A program made the position numbers and the translations under genes. Below the pieces are notes generated by a model. It did no database searches. It was not told the DNA's origin and saw only the letters and a program-made list of their open reading frames with translations. Positions 52,231-62,027 of a stretch of DNA of 64,000 nt are shown one piece after another. Positions within the stretch are counted from its first letter, which is position 1. The number at the start of each line of letters is the position of its first letter. Source of the stretch: Sphingomonas baiyangensis (GTDB lineage Bacteria; Pseudomonadota; Alphaproteobacteria; Sphingomonadales; Sphingomonadaceae); NCBI RefSeq assembly GCF_005144715.1, contig NZ_SWKR01000002.1:1062146-1126145 (forward strand), given 5' to 3'.

Positions 52231-53820
52231 ATGAGTACGACACTGGCAGGCAACAAGATCCGACGCTTCCGCGAACAGCGCGGCATCAGCCGTGCGGCGT
52301 TCGGCGCATGGTATGGCGCACCCGGCAGCACGGTGCAGGGCTGGGAGGAAGACGGCAAGCGCGCCTCGGCGGCGATTGTCAACCAGATTGCCGCCAACGG
52401 CATCGCGCACCATGCCGACTGGTTCGTCAACCTGCGCCACGCGGAGAACGACATGGCCGACTGGTCGCCGGCAAGCTGGAAGTCGGCCGAAGCGCGCCAG
52501 CTGCCCAATTACCCCGATGCCGCTGCGCTCGATGCGGCGACCGAGCAACTGGGCGCGTTCCCGCCGCTGGTATTCGCGGGCGAGGCGCGCAACCTCACCG
52601 CCGAGCTGGCGCAGGTCGCCGAGGGCCGCGCCTTCCTGCTGCAGGGCGGCGACTGCGCCGAGAGCTTCGCCGAGTTCCACCCCAACAACATCCGCGACAC
52701 CTTCCGCGTCATCCTCCAGATGGCGGTGGTGCTCACCTTCGCCTCGAAGCTGCCGACGGTGAAGCTGGGGCGTATGGCGGGGCAGTTCGCCAAGCCGCGC
52801 TCGGCCGATACCGAGACAATCGGCGGCGTCGAGCTGCCGAGCTATCGCGGCGACAACGTCAACGACATCGCGTTCACGCCCGAGGGTCGCGTTCCCGATC
52901 CGCAGCGCATGATCCGCGCCTATTCGCAGTCGGCCGCGACGCTCAACCTGCTGCGCGCCTTCGCGCAGGGCGGCTATGCCAACCTGCATCAGGTGCATCG
53001 CTGGACGCATGATTTCATGGGCCGCAGCCCCTGGGCGCAGCGTTATGCCGAGATGGCCGACCGCATCGGCGAGGCGCTCGACTTCATGGAAGCGTGCGGC
53101 ATCAATCCCGAGACGGTGCCGCAGCTGAAAGGCACCGATTTCTACACCAGCCACGAAGCGCTGCTGCTCCCTTACGAACAGGCGCTCACACGGCAGGATT
53201 CGCTGACCGGCGACTGGTACGACACCTCGGCGCATTTCCTGTGGATCGGCGACCGCACGCGCTTCGAAGGATCGGCGCATGTCGAGTTCCTGCGCGGCAT
53301 CGGCAATCCCATCGGCATGAAATGCGGGCCGAGCCTCGAGCCCGATGCGCTCATTCGCCTGCTCGACACGCTCAATCCCGGCCGCGTGCCCGGTCGCATG
53401 ACGCTCATCACGCGCTACGGCCATGACAAGATCGAGGCGGGACTGCCGCGACTGGTACGTGCGGTGCAGCGCGAGGGGCATCCGGTGGTCTGGTCGTGCG
53501 ACCCGATGCACGGCAACGTCGTCAAGGCCGCCAATGGCTACAAGACGCGGCCGTTCGAGCGCATCCTCGCTGAAGTACGCGGCTTCTTCGCGGTGCACCG
53601 TGCGGAGGGCAGCTATGCCGGCGGCATCCATTGCGAGATGACGGGCCAGAACGTCACCGAATGCACCGGCGGTGCAATCGACGTGACCGAACAGTCGCTC
53701 GCCGATCGCTACCACACGCATTGCGACCCGCGACTCAACGCCTCGCAGAGTCTCGAACTGGCGTTCCTGCTCGCCGAGATGCTCAACGAGGAACTCGCCG
53801 AGCGGCGCAAGGCGGCGTGA
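52231..53820 (+). CDS. aroG: class II 3-deoxy-7-phosphoheptulonate (DAHP) synthase with N-terminal HTH domain
   Basis: First enzyme of the shikimate pathway (PEP + erythrose-4-phosphate). The class II domain starts near residue 75 ([20 protein letters not shown]) and includes [44 protein letters not shown] and [14 protein letters not shown]. Residues 1-74 are extra: a Cro/XRE-like helix-turn-helix ([30 protein letters not shown]). An internal ATG at 52453 with GGAG 6 nt upstream would give a normal-length enzyme. Both forms may be made. Confidence 0.93.
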   Translation: MSTTLAGNKIRRFREQRGISRAAFGAWYGAPGSTVQGWEEDGKRASAAIVNQIAANGIAHHADWFVNLRHAENDMADWSPASWKSAEARQLPNYPDAAALDAATEQLGAFPPLVFAGEARNLTAELAQVAEGRAFLLQGGDCAESFAEFHPNNIRDTFRVILQMAVVLTFASKLPTVKLGRMAGQFAKPRSADTETIGGVELPSYRGDNVNDIAFTPEGRVPDPQRMIRAYSQSAATLNLLRAFAQGGYANLHQVHRWTHDFMGRSPWAQRYAEMADRIGEALDFMEACGINPETVPQLKGTDFYTSHEALLLPYEQALTRQDSLTGDWYDTSAHFLWIGDRTRFEGSAHVEFLRGIGNPIGMKCGPSLEPDALIRLLDTLNPGRVPGRMTLITRYGHDKIEAGLPRLVRAVQREGHPVVWSCDPMHGNVVKAANGYKTRPFERILAEVRGFFAVHRAEGSYAGGIHCEMTGQNVTECTGGAIDVTEQSLADRYHTHCDPRLNASQSLELAFLLAEMLNEELAERRKAA

Positions 53821-53845
53821 CCGGCGTATCGGTCGGCCGTGCGAG

Positions 53846-54271
53846 TCAGACCGGAGCGGTAATGCCGTCGGTGCAGCGCACGCGCAAGCCCTTGGTCTCG
53901 ATCAGCGCCTTCTCGCCGGGTTGCGCTTCGACCTGGCCTTCGCCCTTGCTGCTCGAAACGGTGAGGAACAACGGGCGATCGACGACACAGCGGAACTCGC
54001 CCTTGGCCATCTGACATGCATCGCGCAGCGCTGCCATGTCGGCAGGCGTCGACGAATCGGCGGGCTCGACCCTGACGGCGATCGAGCCCGATCCGCCGAT
54101 CAGCGCGCTCTTGAGTCCAGACACCAATCGCCCCTGCCATATGGAGGGCGTGCCGGTCTGTTTGAGGCCGATCTGCGGCGCCAACCGCGCGCAGAAGCTG
54201 GCCTCGGCCTGCGTCGCGCTCGCCACGCCGCCGGTCAGCGACAGCAATAGCACCGATACGACAATTTTCAT
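53846..54271 (-). CDS. secreted hypothetical protein, 141 residues
   Basis: Signal peptide IVVSVLLLSLTGGVASA, cleaved around residue 19. The mature protein has four cysteines, in FCARLA, RDACQM, FRCVVD and VRCTDG, enough for two disulfides. It is beta-rich, with polar loops. No family recognised. It is convergent with the DAHP synthase gene. Location is probably periplasmic. Confidence 0.72.
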   Translation of the reverse strand: MKIVVSVLLLSLTGGVASATQAEASFCARLAPQIGLKQTGTPSIWQGRLVSGLKSALIGGSGSIAVRVEPADSSTPADMAALRDACQMAKGEFRCVVDRPLFLTVSSSKGEGQVEAQPGEKALIETKGLRVRCTDGITAPV

Positions 54272-54361
54272 GTTCGCTCCTTACGCATCCCCGGGCCATG
54301 CGATGAGAAAGCCGGGGAGTTCCGGATATTACGACAATCGTATGGAAGCGCGGCGCGCAAC

Positions 54362-54394
54362 AGAAAATGGGGGCCGGCTACGTGGCCGACCCCC
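54362..54394 (-). terminator. rho-independent terminator of pckA
   Basis: On the minus strand, GGGGGTCGGC-CACGTA-GCCGGCCCCC forms a 10-bp stem with one G-U pair (54369-54378 with 54385-54394), followed by ATTTTCTG. It lies 31 bp after the pckA stop. Confidence 0.8.
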
Positions 54395-54424
54395 TTCCTC
54401 TCCTACCCTGCCCGATTGCGCTCG

Positions 54425-56038
<1,614 letters not shown>

Positions 56039-56069
56039 GTCGATTCTCCCCAGCGGCGTCTTGCGCGCC

Positions 56070-56105
56070 GCATACGTATGCTTTTGCTGTGGCTCGCGCA
56101 TATGC
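56070..56105. promoter_or_regulatory. paired palindromes in the pckA-chvI intergenic region
   Basis: GCATACGTATGC (56070-56081) is a perfect 12-bp palindrome with a central CG. GCATATGC (56098-56105) is a second perfect palindrome sharing the GCAT/ATGC ends. They lie 32 and 60 nt upstream of the pckA start, on the side facing chvI. Probable operator; the binding protein is unknown. Confidence 0.45.
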
Positions 56106-56210
56106 CGGGACGCCCTGCCCGTCAAATCGCGCGCGCGACGGCCACGTTGAGCCGCCTTCGGCTTTGGGTTAGTGGCAGGCGATGACCTGTTGCTGCGTGC
56201 CCCCCGGCGC

Positions 56211-56927
56211 ATGACCGCCACGATCGCGCTCGTCGACGACGACCGCAACATCCTCACCTCGGTGTCGATCGCGCTGCAGGCCGAAGGCTTTTCGACGCGC
56301 GTCTATTCGGATGGCGAGGCGGCGCTAAAGGCGTTGGTCGACAACCCGCCCGACCTTGCCGTGCTCGACATCAAGATGCCGCGCCTCGACGGGCTCGAGC
56401 TGCTGCGAAGGCTTCGCGAGCGATCGGCGATCCCGGTGATTTTCCTCACCAGCAAGGACGACGAGCTCGACGAGGCGCTGGGCCTTGCGATGGGCGCCGA
56501 TGACTATATCGCCAAGCCGTTCAGCCAGCGGCTGCTGATCGCGCGCATCCGCGCCATCCTGCGCCGCGCCGAAGCCGCATCGCCGCGTGGCGAGGGCGAG
56601 GCGGACGACGCCGACGCCCCTGCCCCATTGATCGAGCGCGGGCGGCTGGTGATGGACCCCGCCCGCCACCGCGTCACCTGGGCAGGAGCGGCGGTAACGC
56701 TCACCGTCACCGAGTTCCTGATCCTCGAAACGCTCGCGCAGCGGCCGGGCATCGTCAAGACGCGCAACCAGCTCATGGATGCCGCCTATCAGGACGACAT
56801 CTATGTCGATGATCGCACGATCGACAGTCATATCAAGCGCGTGCGCCGCAAGTTCCGCCAAGTCGATCCCGCGTTCGACGCGATCGAGACGCTGTACGGC
56901 GCGGGCTATCGCTTCTCCGACGAATGA
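56211..56927 (+). CDS. chvI: two-component response regulator ChvI (OmpR family)
   Basis: Receiver plus winged-helix DNA-binding regulator. The ATG at 56211 starts the domain directly ([13 protein letters not shown]), giving 238 residues. Acidic pocket Asp9-Asp11, phospho-acceptor Asp53, Thr80 and Lys102. The C-terminal winged helix includes [17 protein letters not shown] and [16 protein letters not shown]. In rhizobia ChvI controls envelope, acid and carbon responses; its place beside pckA and hprK suggests the same role here. Confidence 0.93.
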   Translation: MTATIALVDDDRNILTSVSIALQAEGFSTRVYSDGEAALKALVDNPPDLAVLDIKMPRLDGLELLRRLRERSAIPVIFLTSKDDELDEALGLAMGADDYIAKPFSQRLLIARIRAILRRAEAASPRGEGEADDADAPAPLIERGRLVMDPARHRVTWAGAAVTLTVTEFLILETLAQRPGIVKTRNQLMDAAYQDDIYVDDRTIDSHIKRVRRKFRQVDPAFDAIETLYGAGYRFSDE

Positions 56928-56934
56928 GGGCTGA

Positions 56935-58515
56935 TTGAGCCGGTTGCGCGACCCCGACGACCGCGAGCTTTCGCTGCGCTGGTCGGGCCGCATGTCGCTC
57001 ACGCCGCGCATCCTGTTCGTCAACATATTCGCGCTGGCGCTGCTGGCGGGGGGCTTCTTCTACCTCGATTCCTATCGCGCGCGCGTCACCGATAATCGCA
57101 TCGAGCAGGCGAGCCGCGAGGCGCGGCTGATCGCGCAGGCGCTGATGACGACGCGGATGAGCGACGAGGAAGCGCTGGTGACACGCCTCGCGCGGCAGAC
57201 GGGCACGCGCATCCGCACTTTCGGCGTCGACGGCGCGCAGCGCAGCGACAGCCGCGCGCTGGGCGTCGCCAATTTTCGTCTCCGCGATCCCGACAAGGAT
57301 CCGTGGGGACAGGAAGCCGCGCGCTTTCTCGACGCGGCGATCGACACCATCGTCGGCGCCCGCCGCGCGCCGCTCTATCGTGAGCGGCCCGCACGCAACG
57401 GCTATGCCTGGCCCGACGTGGCCGTCGCCTATCGCACGCACACCGCGCCGGCCACGCTGTGGCGCGCGCCCGATCGCACGCCCGTCATCACCGCCGCAGC
57501 GCCGCTGGGCGTGCGCGGCACGCTGCTCACCACGGTTAACGCGCGCGACATAACGCAGGTGGTGCGCGCCGAACGCTGGCGGCTGGGTGTGGTGCTGGCG
57601 ATCGTGTCGCTGGTGTCGGTCCTGTTCTCGCTGTTCCTCGCGCGCACCATCGTGCGGCCGCTGCGCCGGCTGGCACGCGCCGCGGTGCGCGTGCGCCTGG
57701 GTCGCGCGCGCGAGGTGGTGGTGCCGCGCCTGCCTTCGCGCCGCGACGAGATAGGCCTCTTGGCGCGCGCGGTATCCGACATGACGCAGGCGCTGCGCGT
57801 GCGCATCGACGCTACCGAGGCCTTCGCCGCCGACGTGACGCATGAATTGAAAAACCCGCTCGCCTCGCTGCGATCGGCGGTCGACGGGCTGGGCACCGTG
57901 CGCGATCCGGCGTTGCAGGCACAGTTGCTGGCGATCGTGCGCGACGATGTGCGCAGGCTCGATCGGCTCATCACCGACATATCCGAAGCCTCTCGCCTCG
58001 ACGCGCAACTGAGCCGAGCGCAGTTCGAGCCGGTCGATCTGGTCGCGATGCTGGCGGCGCTCGCCGATTCGGCGGCGCGACGCCCCGATGCGCGCGGCGT
58101 TCGCGTGACGCTCGCGGCTGATTCACAGGTTGCCCCCGCATTCGGGGAAGGCGCGCGACTCGAGCGCGTCTTCGCCAATCTCATCGACAATGCGCATTCC
58201 TTTTCGCCCGATAATTCGACGATCGCTGTCTCGATCGCGCAGCGCGGCGCCTGGGTGGTGGTGCGCGTCGCCGATCAGGGTCCGGGCGTGCCCGAGGAAG
58301 CCCGCGACGCGATCTTCCGGCGTTTCCATTCGCTGCGGCCCGAGGGCGAAGCGTTCGGCGAGCATTCGGGGCTGGGCCTTGCCATCGCGCGCACGATTGT
58401 CGAAGGCCATGGCGGTACGATCGAGGTCGAATCGCGCGGTGCCGGCGAAACCGGCGCGTGCTTCGTCGTGCGGCTCCCCGCCGCCGATCGCGATGCGGCG
58501 CAGGAGCAGCCATGA
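56935..58515 (+). CDS. chvG: sensor histidine kinase ChvG
   Basis: Partner kinase of ChvI, 526 residues. Start TTG at 56935 with GAGGG just before it; an ATG at 56992 is an alternative. Two membrane helices, about 24-44 and 217-239, flank a periplasmic sensor domain. HAMP, then phospho-acceptor His303 (VTHELKNPLASLRS), N-box NLIDNAHSFSPDN and G boxes DQGPGVP and GLGLAIARTI. Its stop overlaps the hprK start (ATGA). Confidence 0.93.
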   Translation: MSRLRDPDDRELSLRWSGRMSLTPRILFVNIFALALLAGGFFYLDSYRARVTDNRIEQASREARLIAQALMTTRMSDEEALVTRLARQTGTRIRTFGVDGAQRSDSRALGVANFRLRDPDKDPWGQEAARFLDAAIDTIVGARRAPLYRERPARNGYAWPDVAVAYRTHTAPATLWRAPDRTPVITAAAPLGVRGTLLTTVNARDITQVVRAERWRLGVVLAIVSLVSVLFSLFLARTIVRPLRRLARAAVRVRLGRAREVVVPRLPSRRDEIGLLARAVSDMTQALRVRIDATEAFAADVTHELKNPLASLRSAVDGLGTVRDPALQAQLLAIVRDDVRRLDRLITDISEASRLDAQLSRAQFEPVDLVAMLAALADSAARRPDARGVRVTLAADSQVAPAFGEGARLERVFANLIDNAHSFSPDNSTIAVSIAQRGAWVVVRVADQGPGVPEEARDAIFRRFHSLRPEGEAFGEHSGLGLAIARTIVEGHGGTIEVESRGAGETGACFVVRLPAADRDAAQEQP

Positions 58516-58946
58516 ACGAGTTGTCGTCGGAGACGCTGCACGCATCGTGCGTGGCGATCGACGGGCGCGCGGTGCTGATCGAGGGCCGCTCGGGCGCGGG
58601 CAAGTCGGACCTGGCGCTGCGCCTCATCGATCGCGGCGCGATACTGGTGAGTGACGACTATACGCTGCTGACGCGGCGCGACGGCCGCCTGTGGGCGACG
58701 GCACCCGAGCGCCTGCGCGGGCGTATCGAGATACGCGGGATCGGCATCGTCGACATGCCCTGCGTGGCCGACGTCGCGGTGGCGGCGCTGGTGGTGATCG
58801 AAGACGCGCCCGAGCGAATGCCGCTTCCCGCTGCACGCCGCATCGCCGGCGTCGAGATACCGCAATTCGCGCTTGCCGCGCTCGAGCCATCGGCGCCGAT
58901 AAAGGTCGAACTCGTTGCACGCCGCGTAAAGGTCGATCGCGCATGA
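58512..58946 (+). CDS. hprK: HPr kinase/phosphorylase (short alphaproteobacterial form)
   Basis: Phosphorylates and dephosphorylates the serine of HPr. Only 144 residues, because the N-terminal domain of Firmicute HprK is missing, as in other alphaproteobacteria. P-loop GRSGAGKS at 25-32. The family signature LRGRIEIRGIGIVD is at 68-81. It overlaps both chvG and rapZ, so the module is translationally coupled. Its substrate HPr is encoded at 60290. Confidence 0.94.
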   Translation: MNELSSETLHASCVAIDGRAVLIEGRSGAGKSDLALRLIDRGAILVSDDYTLLTRRDGRLWATAPERLRGRIEIRGIGIVDMPCVADVAVAALVVIEDAPERMPLPAARRIAGVEIPQFALAALEPSAPIKVELVARRVKVDRA

Positions 58947-59863
58947 GCACGCCGCCGCGCCCGCGCAACATCCTGCTCGTCACGGGCATGTCGGGCGCGG
59001 GCAAGTCGACGGTGCTGCGCACGCTCGAGGATCTTGGTTGGGAAGTCGTCGACAATCTGCCGCTGCTGCTGCTCGACCGGCTGCTCGCCACTGCGCTGCC
59101 CGAAGGCGAGAGCGAGGATCGGCCCCTGGCGCTCGGTATCGGCACGCGCACGCGCGCGTTCGATCCCGAGCGGATCGTGCGGCGCATCAGGCTGCTGCGC
59201 GCCGAGCATGGCCACGATATCGGCACGCTGTTTCTCGATTGCTCGGGCGGCGAGCTCGAACGGCGCTATTCGGAGACGCGCCGCCGGCATCCGCTGGCGG
59301 TCGATCGCCCGGCCAGCGACGGCATCGCGCGCGAACGCGACTTGCTGGCGCCGCTACGGCGCTGGGCGAACCGGCTGATCGACACCAGCACGCTGTCCGC
59401 CAACGCGCTGGCGCAGGAAGTGCGCGCCAGCTTCTCGGGTCCGGGGCTCGGCGAGCCGGTGCTCACCATCCAGTCGTTCGGCTATGCGCGCGGGCTGCCG
59501 CGCGGCGCCGACATGGTGTTCGACATGCGCTTCCTGCGCAATCCCCACTGGGTGGACGCGCTGCGCCCCGGCACCGGACGCGACGCTGCGGTGAGTGCCT
59601 ATGTCATGGGCGACCCGGCCTATGCCGAGGCCTTTGCTGGCATCGCACATCTGCTCGAGCTGCTGATTCCGAGGTTTCGGGCCGAAGGAAAATCCTATGT
59701 CACGGTGGCGTTCGGCTGTACCGGCGGGAGACATCGATCGGTGCACGTAGCCGAGGCCATGGCGGCAAGGTTGCGCGAAGCGGGATTTTCGCCCACGGTA
59801 AAGCATCGCGACCTGGGCTCGGCACCGCAGGACTCGCTCGAAGGCAAGCCGGTCGCGCATTGA
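58943..59863 (+). CDS. rapZ: RNase adapter protein RapZ (YvcJ family)
   Basis: Nucleotide-binding protein; in enterobacteria it is an adapter that directs RNase E to a small RNA controlling glucosamine-6-phosphate synthase. 306 residues, ATG overlapping hprK. Walker A is GMSGAGKS at 15-22. The C-terminal half has the family motifs FGYARGLPRGADMVFDMRF and CTGGRHRSVHVAE. The sRNA role has not been shown in alphaproteobacteria, so the target here is open. Confidence 0.94.
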   Translation: MSTPPRPRNILLVTGMSGAGKSTVLRTLEDLGWEVVDNLPLLLLDRLLATALPEGESEDRPLALGIGTRTRAFDPERIVRRIRLLRAEHGHDIGTLFLDCSGGELERRYSETRRRHPLAVDRPASDGIARERDLLAPLRRWANRLIDTSTLSANALAQEVRASFSGPGLGEPVLTIQSFGYARGLPRGADMVFDMRFLRNPHWVDALRPGTGRDAAVSAYVMGDPAYAEAFAGIAHLLELLIPRFRAEGKSYVTVAFGCTGGRHRSVHVAEAMAARLREAGFSPTVKHRDLGSAPQDSLEGKPVAH

Positions 59864-59885
59864 TGATGATGGAAGACATATTCGC

Positions 59886-60293
59886 ATGATCGGCTTGGTA
59901 CTCGTGACCCACGGGCGGCTCGCCGAGGAGTTCGTCGTCGCGATGGAGCATGTCGTGGGCCGGCAGGATGCGATCGCCACGATCGCGATCGGCCCCGACG
60001 ACGACATGGAGGAGCGCCGCGGCGACATTGCCCGCGCCGTAGCCGATGTCGATGCAGGGCGCGGCGTGATCGTGCTGACCGATCTGTTCGGCGGCACGCC
60101 GTCGAACCTCGCCATTTCGCTGATGGAGACCGGGCGGATCGAGGTGATCGCCGGCATCAACCTGCCGATGCTCATCCGGCTGGGCGGCGCACGCAAGGCC
60201 ATGAAGGTGACCGAGGCGGTGGCCGCCGCGCGCGAGGCGGGGCGCAAATACATCACCGTCGCATCCGAAGTGCTGGGCGAGGCCGCGGCTTGA
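59886..60293 (+). CDS. PTS system EIIA component (mannose type)
   Basis: 135-residue EIIA-Man-like protein. The phosphorylated histidine is His9 in VTHGRLAEE. DLFGGTPSNLA and GINLPMLIR are typical. No EIIB, EIIC or EIID gene is present, so this is a regulatory, not transporting, PTS branch. The TTG start of HPr overlaps its stop. It follows rapZ by 22 nt. Confidence 0.94.
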   Translation: MIGLVLVTHGRLAEEFVVAMEHVVGRQDAIATIAIGPDDDMEERRGDIARAVADVDAGRGVIVLTDLFGGTPSNLAISLMETGRIEVIAGINLPMLIRLGGARKAMKVTEAVAAAREAGRKYITVASEVLGEAAA

Positions 60294-60562
60294 GCACGGT
60301 CAGCCGCACCGTTCAGGTGTCGAACAAGCGCGGCCTGCATGCCCGCGCCAGCGCGAAGTTCGTGACGCTCGCCAGCACCCAGCCGACCGAGGTGACGGTA
60401 GAAAAGGACGGCTCGCGCGTCACCGGCACGTCGATCATGGGATTGATGATGCTGGGTGCGGCAATGGGCGACCACATCACCATCAGCGCCGATGGCGATC
60501 ATGCGGCCGCCGCCGTCGCCGCGCTGTGCGCGCTCGTCGAGGATCGCTTCGGCGAGGACTGA
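60290..60562 (+). CDS. ptsH: phosphocarrier protein HPr
   Basis: 90-residue HPr from a TTG start overlapping the EIIA stop. The EI-dependent phosphorylation site is His17 in KRGLHARAS. The HprK site is Ser48 in GTSIMGLMML. Both are intact, so the protein can take part in both His and Ser phosphorylation. Enzyme I is not in the window. Confidence 0.95.
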   Translation: MSTVSRTVQVSNKRGLHARASAKFVTLASTQPTEVTVEKDGSRVTGTSIMGLMMLGAAMGDHITISADGDHAAAAVAALCALVEDRFGED

Positions 60563-60563
60563 C

Positions 60564-61367
60564 ATGCCGCGCGCGATTACCGCTTTCTCGAACCCGCTGG
60601 TGAAGTCGGTGCGGCTGCTGCGCGACAAGCGCCATCGTCGCGATCAGCGCCGCTTCCTCGCCGAGGGCCTGCGCATCCTGACCGAAGCGCGCGAGGCGGG
60701 GCGGCTTCCGCAGGCGATGTTCTTCGCCGCCGACAGCGCCAGCCATCCGCTCGTCGCAGCGCTGATCGAGGCGACCGAAGCCGCAGGCGGCGACGCGATC
60801 GAGACGACGCCCGACATCCTTTCCAAGCTTTCGGGCAAGGACAATCCGGGCAGCGTGATCGGCGTCTATGCCGAGTTCGAAACCGCGCTCGACGCGGTCG
60901 ACCGTACCGCCGCACCACTGTGGCTGGCAGCCGAGCGGCTGCGCGATCCGGGCAATCTGGGCACCATCCTGCGCACCGCCGACGCCGTGGGCGCGGGGGG
61001 GCTGTTCCTGATCGACGATTGCGTCGATCCCTTCTCGGTCGAGGCGGTACGCGCGAGCATGGGGGCGCTGTTCACCGTGCCGATCATCCGCGCCCGGTGG
61101 GACGACTTTCTTGCCTGGCTTCGAACGGGTTCGGGCGATCTGGTGGCGCTCAGCCTCGACGCATCGGTCGACTACCGCGCGCCCGCCTATCGCGCGCCAA
61201 CCTTCCTGCTGACGGGCAACGAGGCGCAGGGCCTGCCGCCCGACTATGCCGCCGCCTGCGACGTGCGCGTGCGCATTCCGATGCTCGGCAAGGCCGACAG
61301 TCTCAATGCCGCGATCGCCACCGCGGTGATGGCCTATACCGTGCTCGACCGTCAGCAGCCGCTTTAA
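60564..61367 (+). CDS. TrmH/SpoU-family RNA 2'-O-methyltransferase
   Basis: SPOUT methyltransferase acting on rRNA or tRNA ribose, 267 residues. The ATG at 60564 follows HPr by one base. The N-terminal substrate-binding domain contains HRRDQRRFLAEGLRIL. The knotted SAM domain carries motif 1 LRDPGNLGTILRTADA, motif 2 FLLTGNEAQGLP and motif 3 IPMLGKADSLNAAIA. RlmB or TrmH-like specificity cannot be told from sequence. Confidence 0.93.
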   Translation: MPRAITAFSNPLVKSVRLLRDKRHRRDQRRFLAEGLRILTEAREAGRLPQAMFFAADSASHPLVAALIEATEAAGGDAIETTPDILSKLSGKDNPGSVIGVYAEFETALDAVDRTAAPLWLAAERLRDPGNLGTILRTADAVGAGGLFLIDDCVDPFSVEAVRASMGALFTVPIIRARWDDFLAWLRTGSGDLVALSLDASVDYRAPAYRAPTFLLTGNEAQGLPPDYAAACDVRVRIPMLGKADSLNAAIATAVMAYTVLDRQQPL

Positions 61368-61381
61368 ACCCCAAATTAACC
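61365..61381 (+). promoter_or_regulatory. CtrA-like site upstream of the CHAP gene
   Basis: TAAA-N7-TTAACC (second half site strong) resembles the CtrA box TTAA-N7-TTAAC. It lies about 70 nt before the CHAP gene. It overlaps the end of the methyltransferase gene. Weak by itself; supported by a similar site at 62011. Confidence 0.3.
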
Positions 61382-61451
61382 AGCCTCGCCAACAGGATGC
61401 TTACGCCGGTTGCGCCAGCGTGTCGCGCACGGGCGAACGGGAGCGTTGCGT

Positions 61452-62009
61452 ATGCGGTGGTGGGTGGCGCTGATCGGTGCGGCGATGATGGTGCCCGCGC
61501 ATGCCGCCCCTGCCCGCGCCTCGGTGCTCGATTATGTCGGCGAATGCGTGCCCTTCGCGCGGATGGTATCGGGCATCCAGATCTGGGGCGACGCCTGGAC
61601 GTGGTGGCAGCAAGCCAGCGGCAAATACGAACGCGGATCGCAGCCACGCGTCGGCGCGGTGCTCGTGTTCCAGAAGACCGGCCAGCTCCGCCTCGGCCAT
61701 GTCGCGGTGGTCAGTCGCATCATCGAGGATCGCGTGGTGATGGTGACGCACGCCAACTGGTCGCGCATCGGCGGCAAGCGCGGCGCCGCCGAGCAGGACG
61801 TGACCCTGTTCGACGTATCCGAAGCGGGCGACTGGAGCCGCGTCAAGGTGTGGTATCGCGACAATCAGGGACTTGGCGGCAGCACCTATCCCGTCCATGG
61901 CTTCATCTACGGCAAGGGCGGCAAGGCGCCGCCCGCGCGCACGCTCGCCGAACTGTCGAGCCCGGCGCCCGATTATGTCGGATCGCTCATCGACGCCTAT
62001 GCGCGCTGA
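61452..62009 (+). CDS. secreted CHAP-domain protein
   Basis: 185 residues from the ATG at 61452, with GGGAG upstream. Signal peptide WWVALIGAAMMVPAHAAPARA. The CHAP (cysteine, histidine-dependent amidohydrolase/peptidase) domain follows: CVPFARMVSGI with the Cys near residue 32, LGHVAVVSRI with the His, and VTHANWSRIGG. Likely a periplasmic peptidoglycan hydrolase or amidase. Some CHAP proteins are inactive, which cannot be judged here. A CtrA-like site lies upstream. Confidence 0.85.
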   Translation: MRWWVALIGAAMMVPAHAAPARASVLDYVGECVPFARMVSGIQIWGDAWTWWQQASGKYERGSQPRVGAVLVFQKTGQLRLGHVAVVSRIIEDRVVMVTHANWSRIGGKRGAAEQDVTLFDVSEAGDWSRVKVWYRDNQGLGGSTYPVHGFIYGKGGKAPPARTLAELSSPAPDYVGSLIDAYAR

Positions 62010-62010
62010 C

Positions 62011-62027
62011 CTAATCGCTTTTTAACC
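62011..62027 (+). promoter_or_regulatory. CtrA-like site before the GT39-like gene
   Basis: CTAA-N7-TTAACC, one mismatch from TTAA-N7-TTAAC. It ends directly before the ATG at 62028, an unusual place for a CtrA site. Treat as a weak candidate. Confidence 0.25.
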
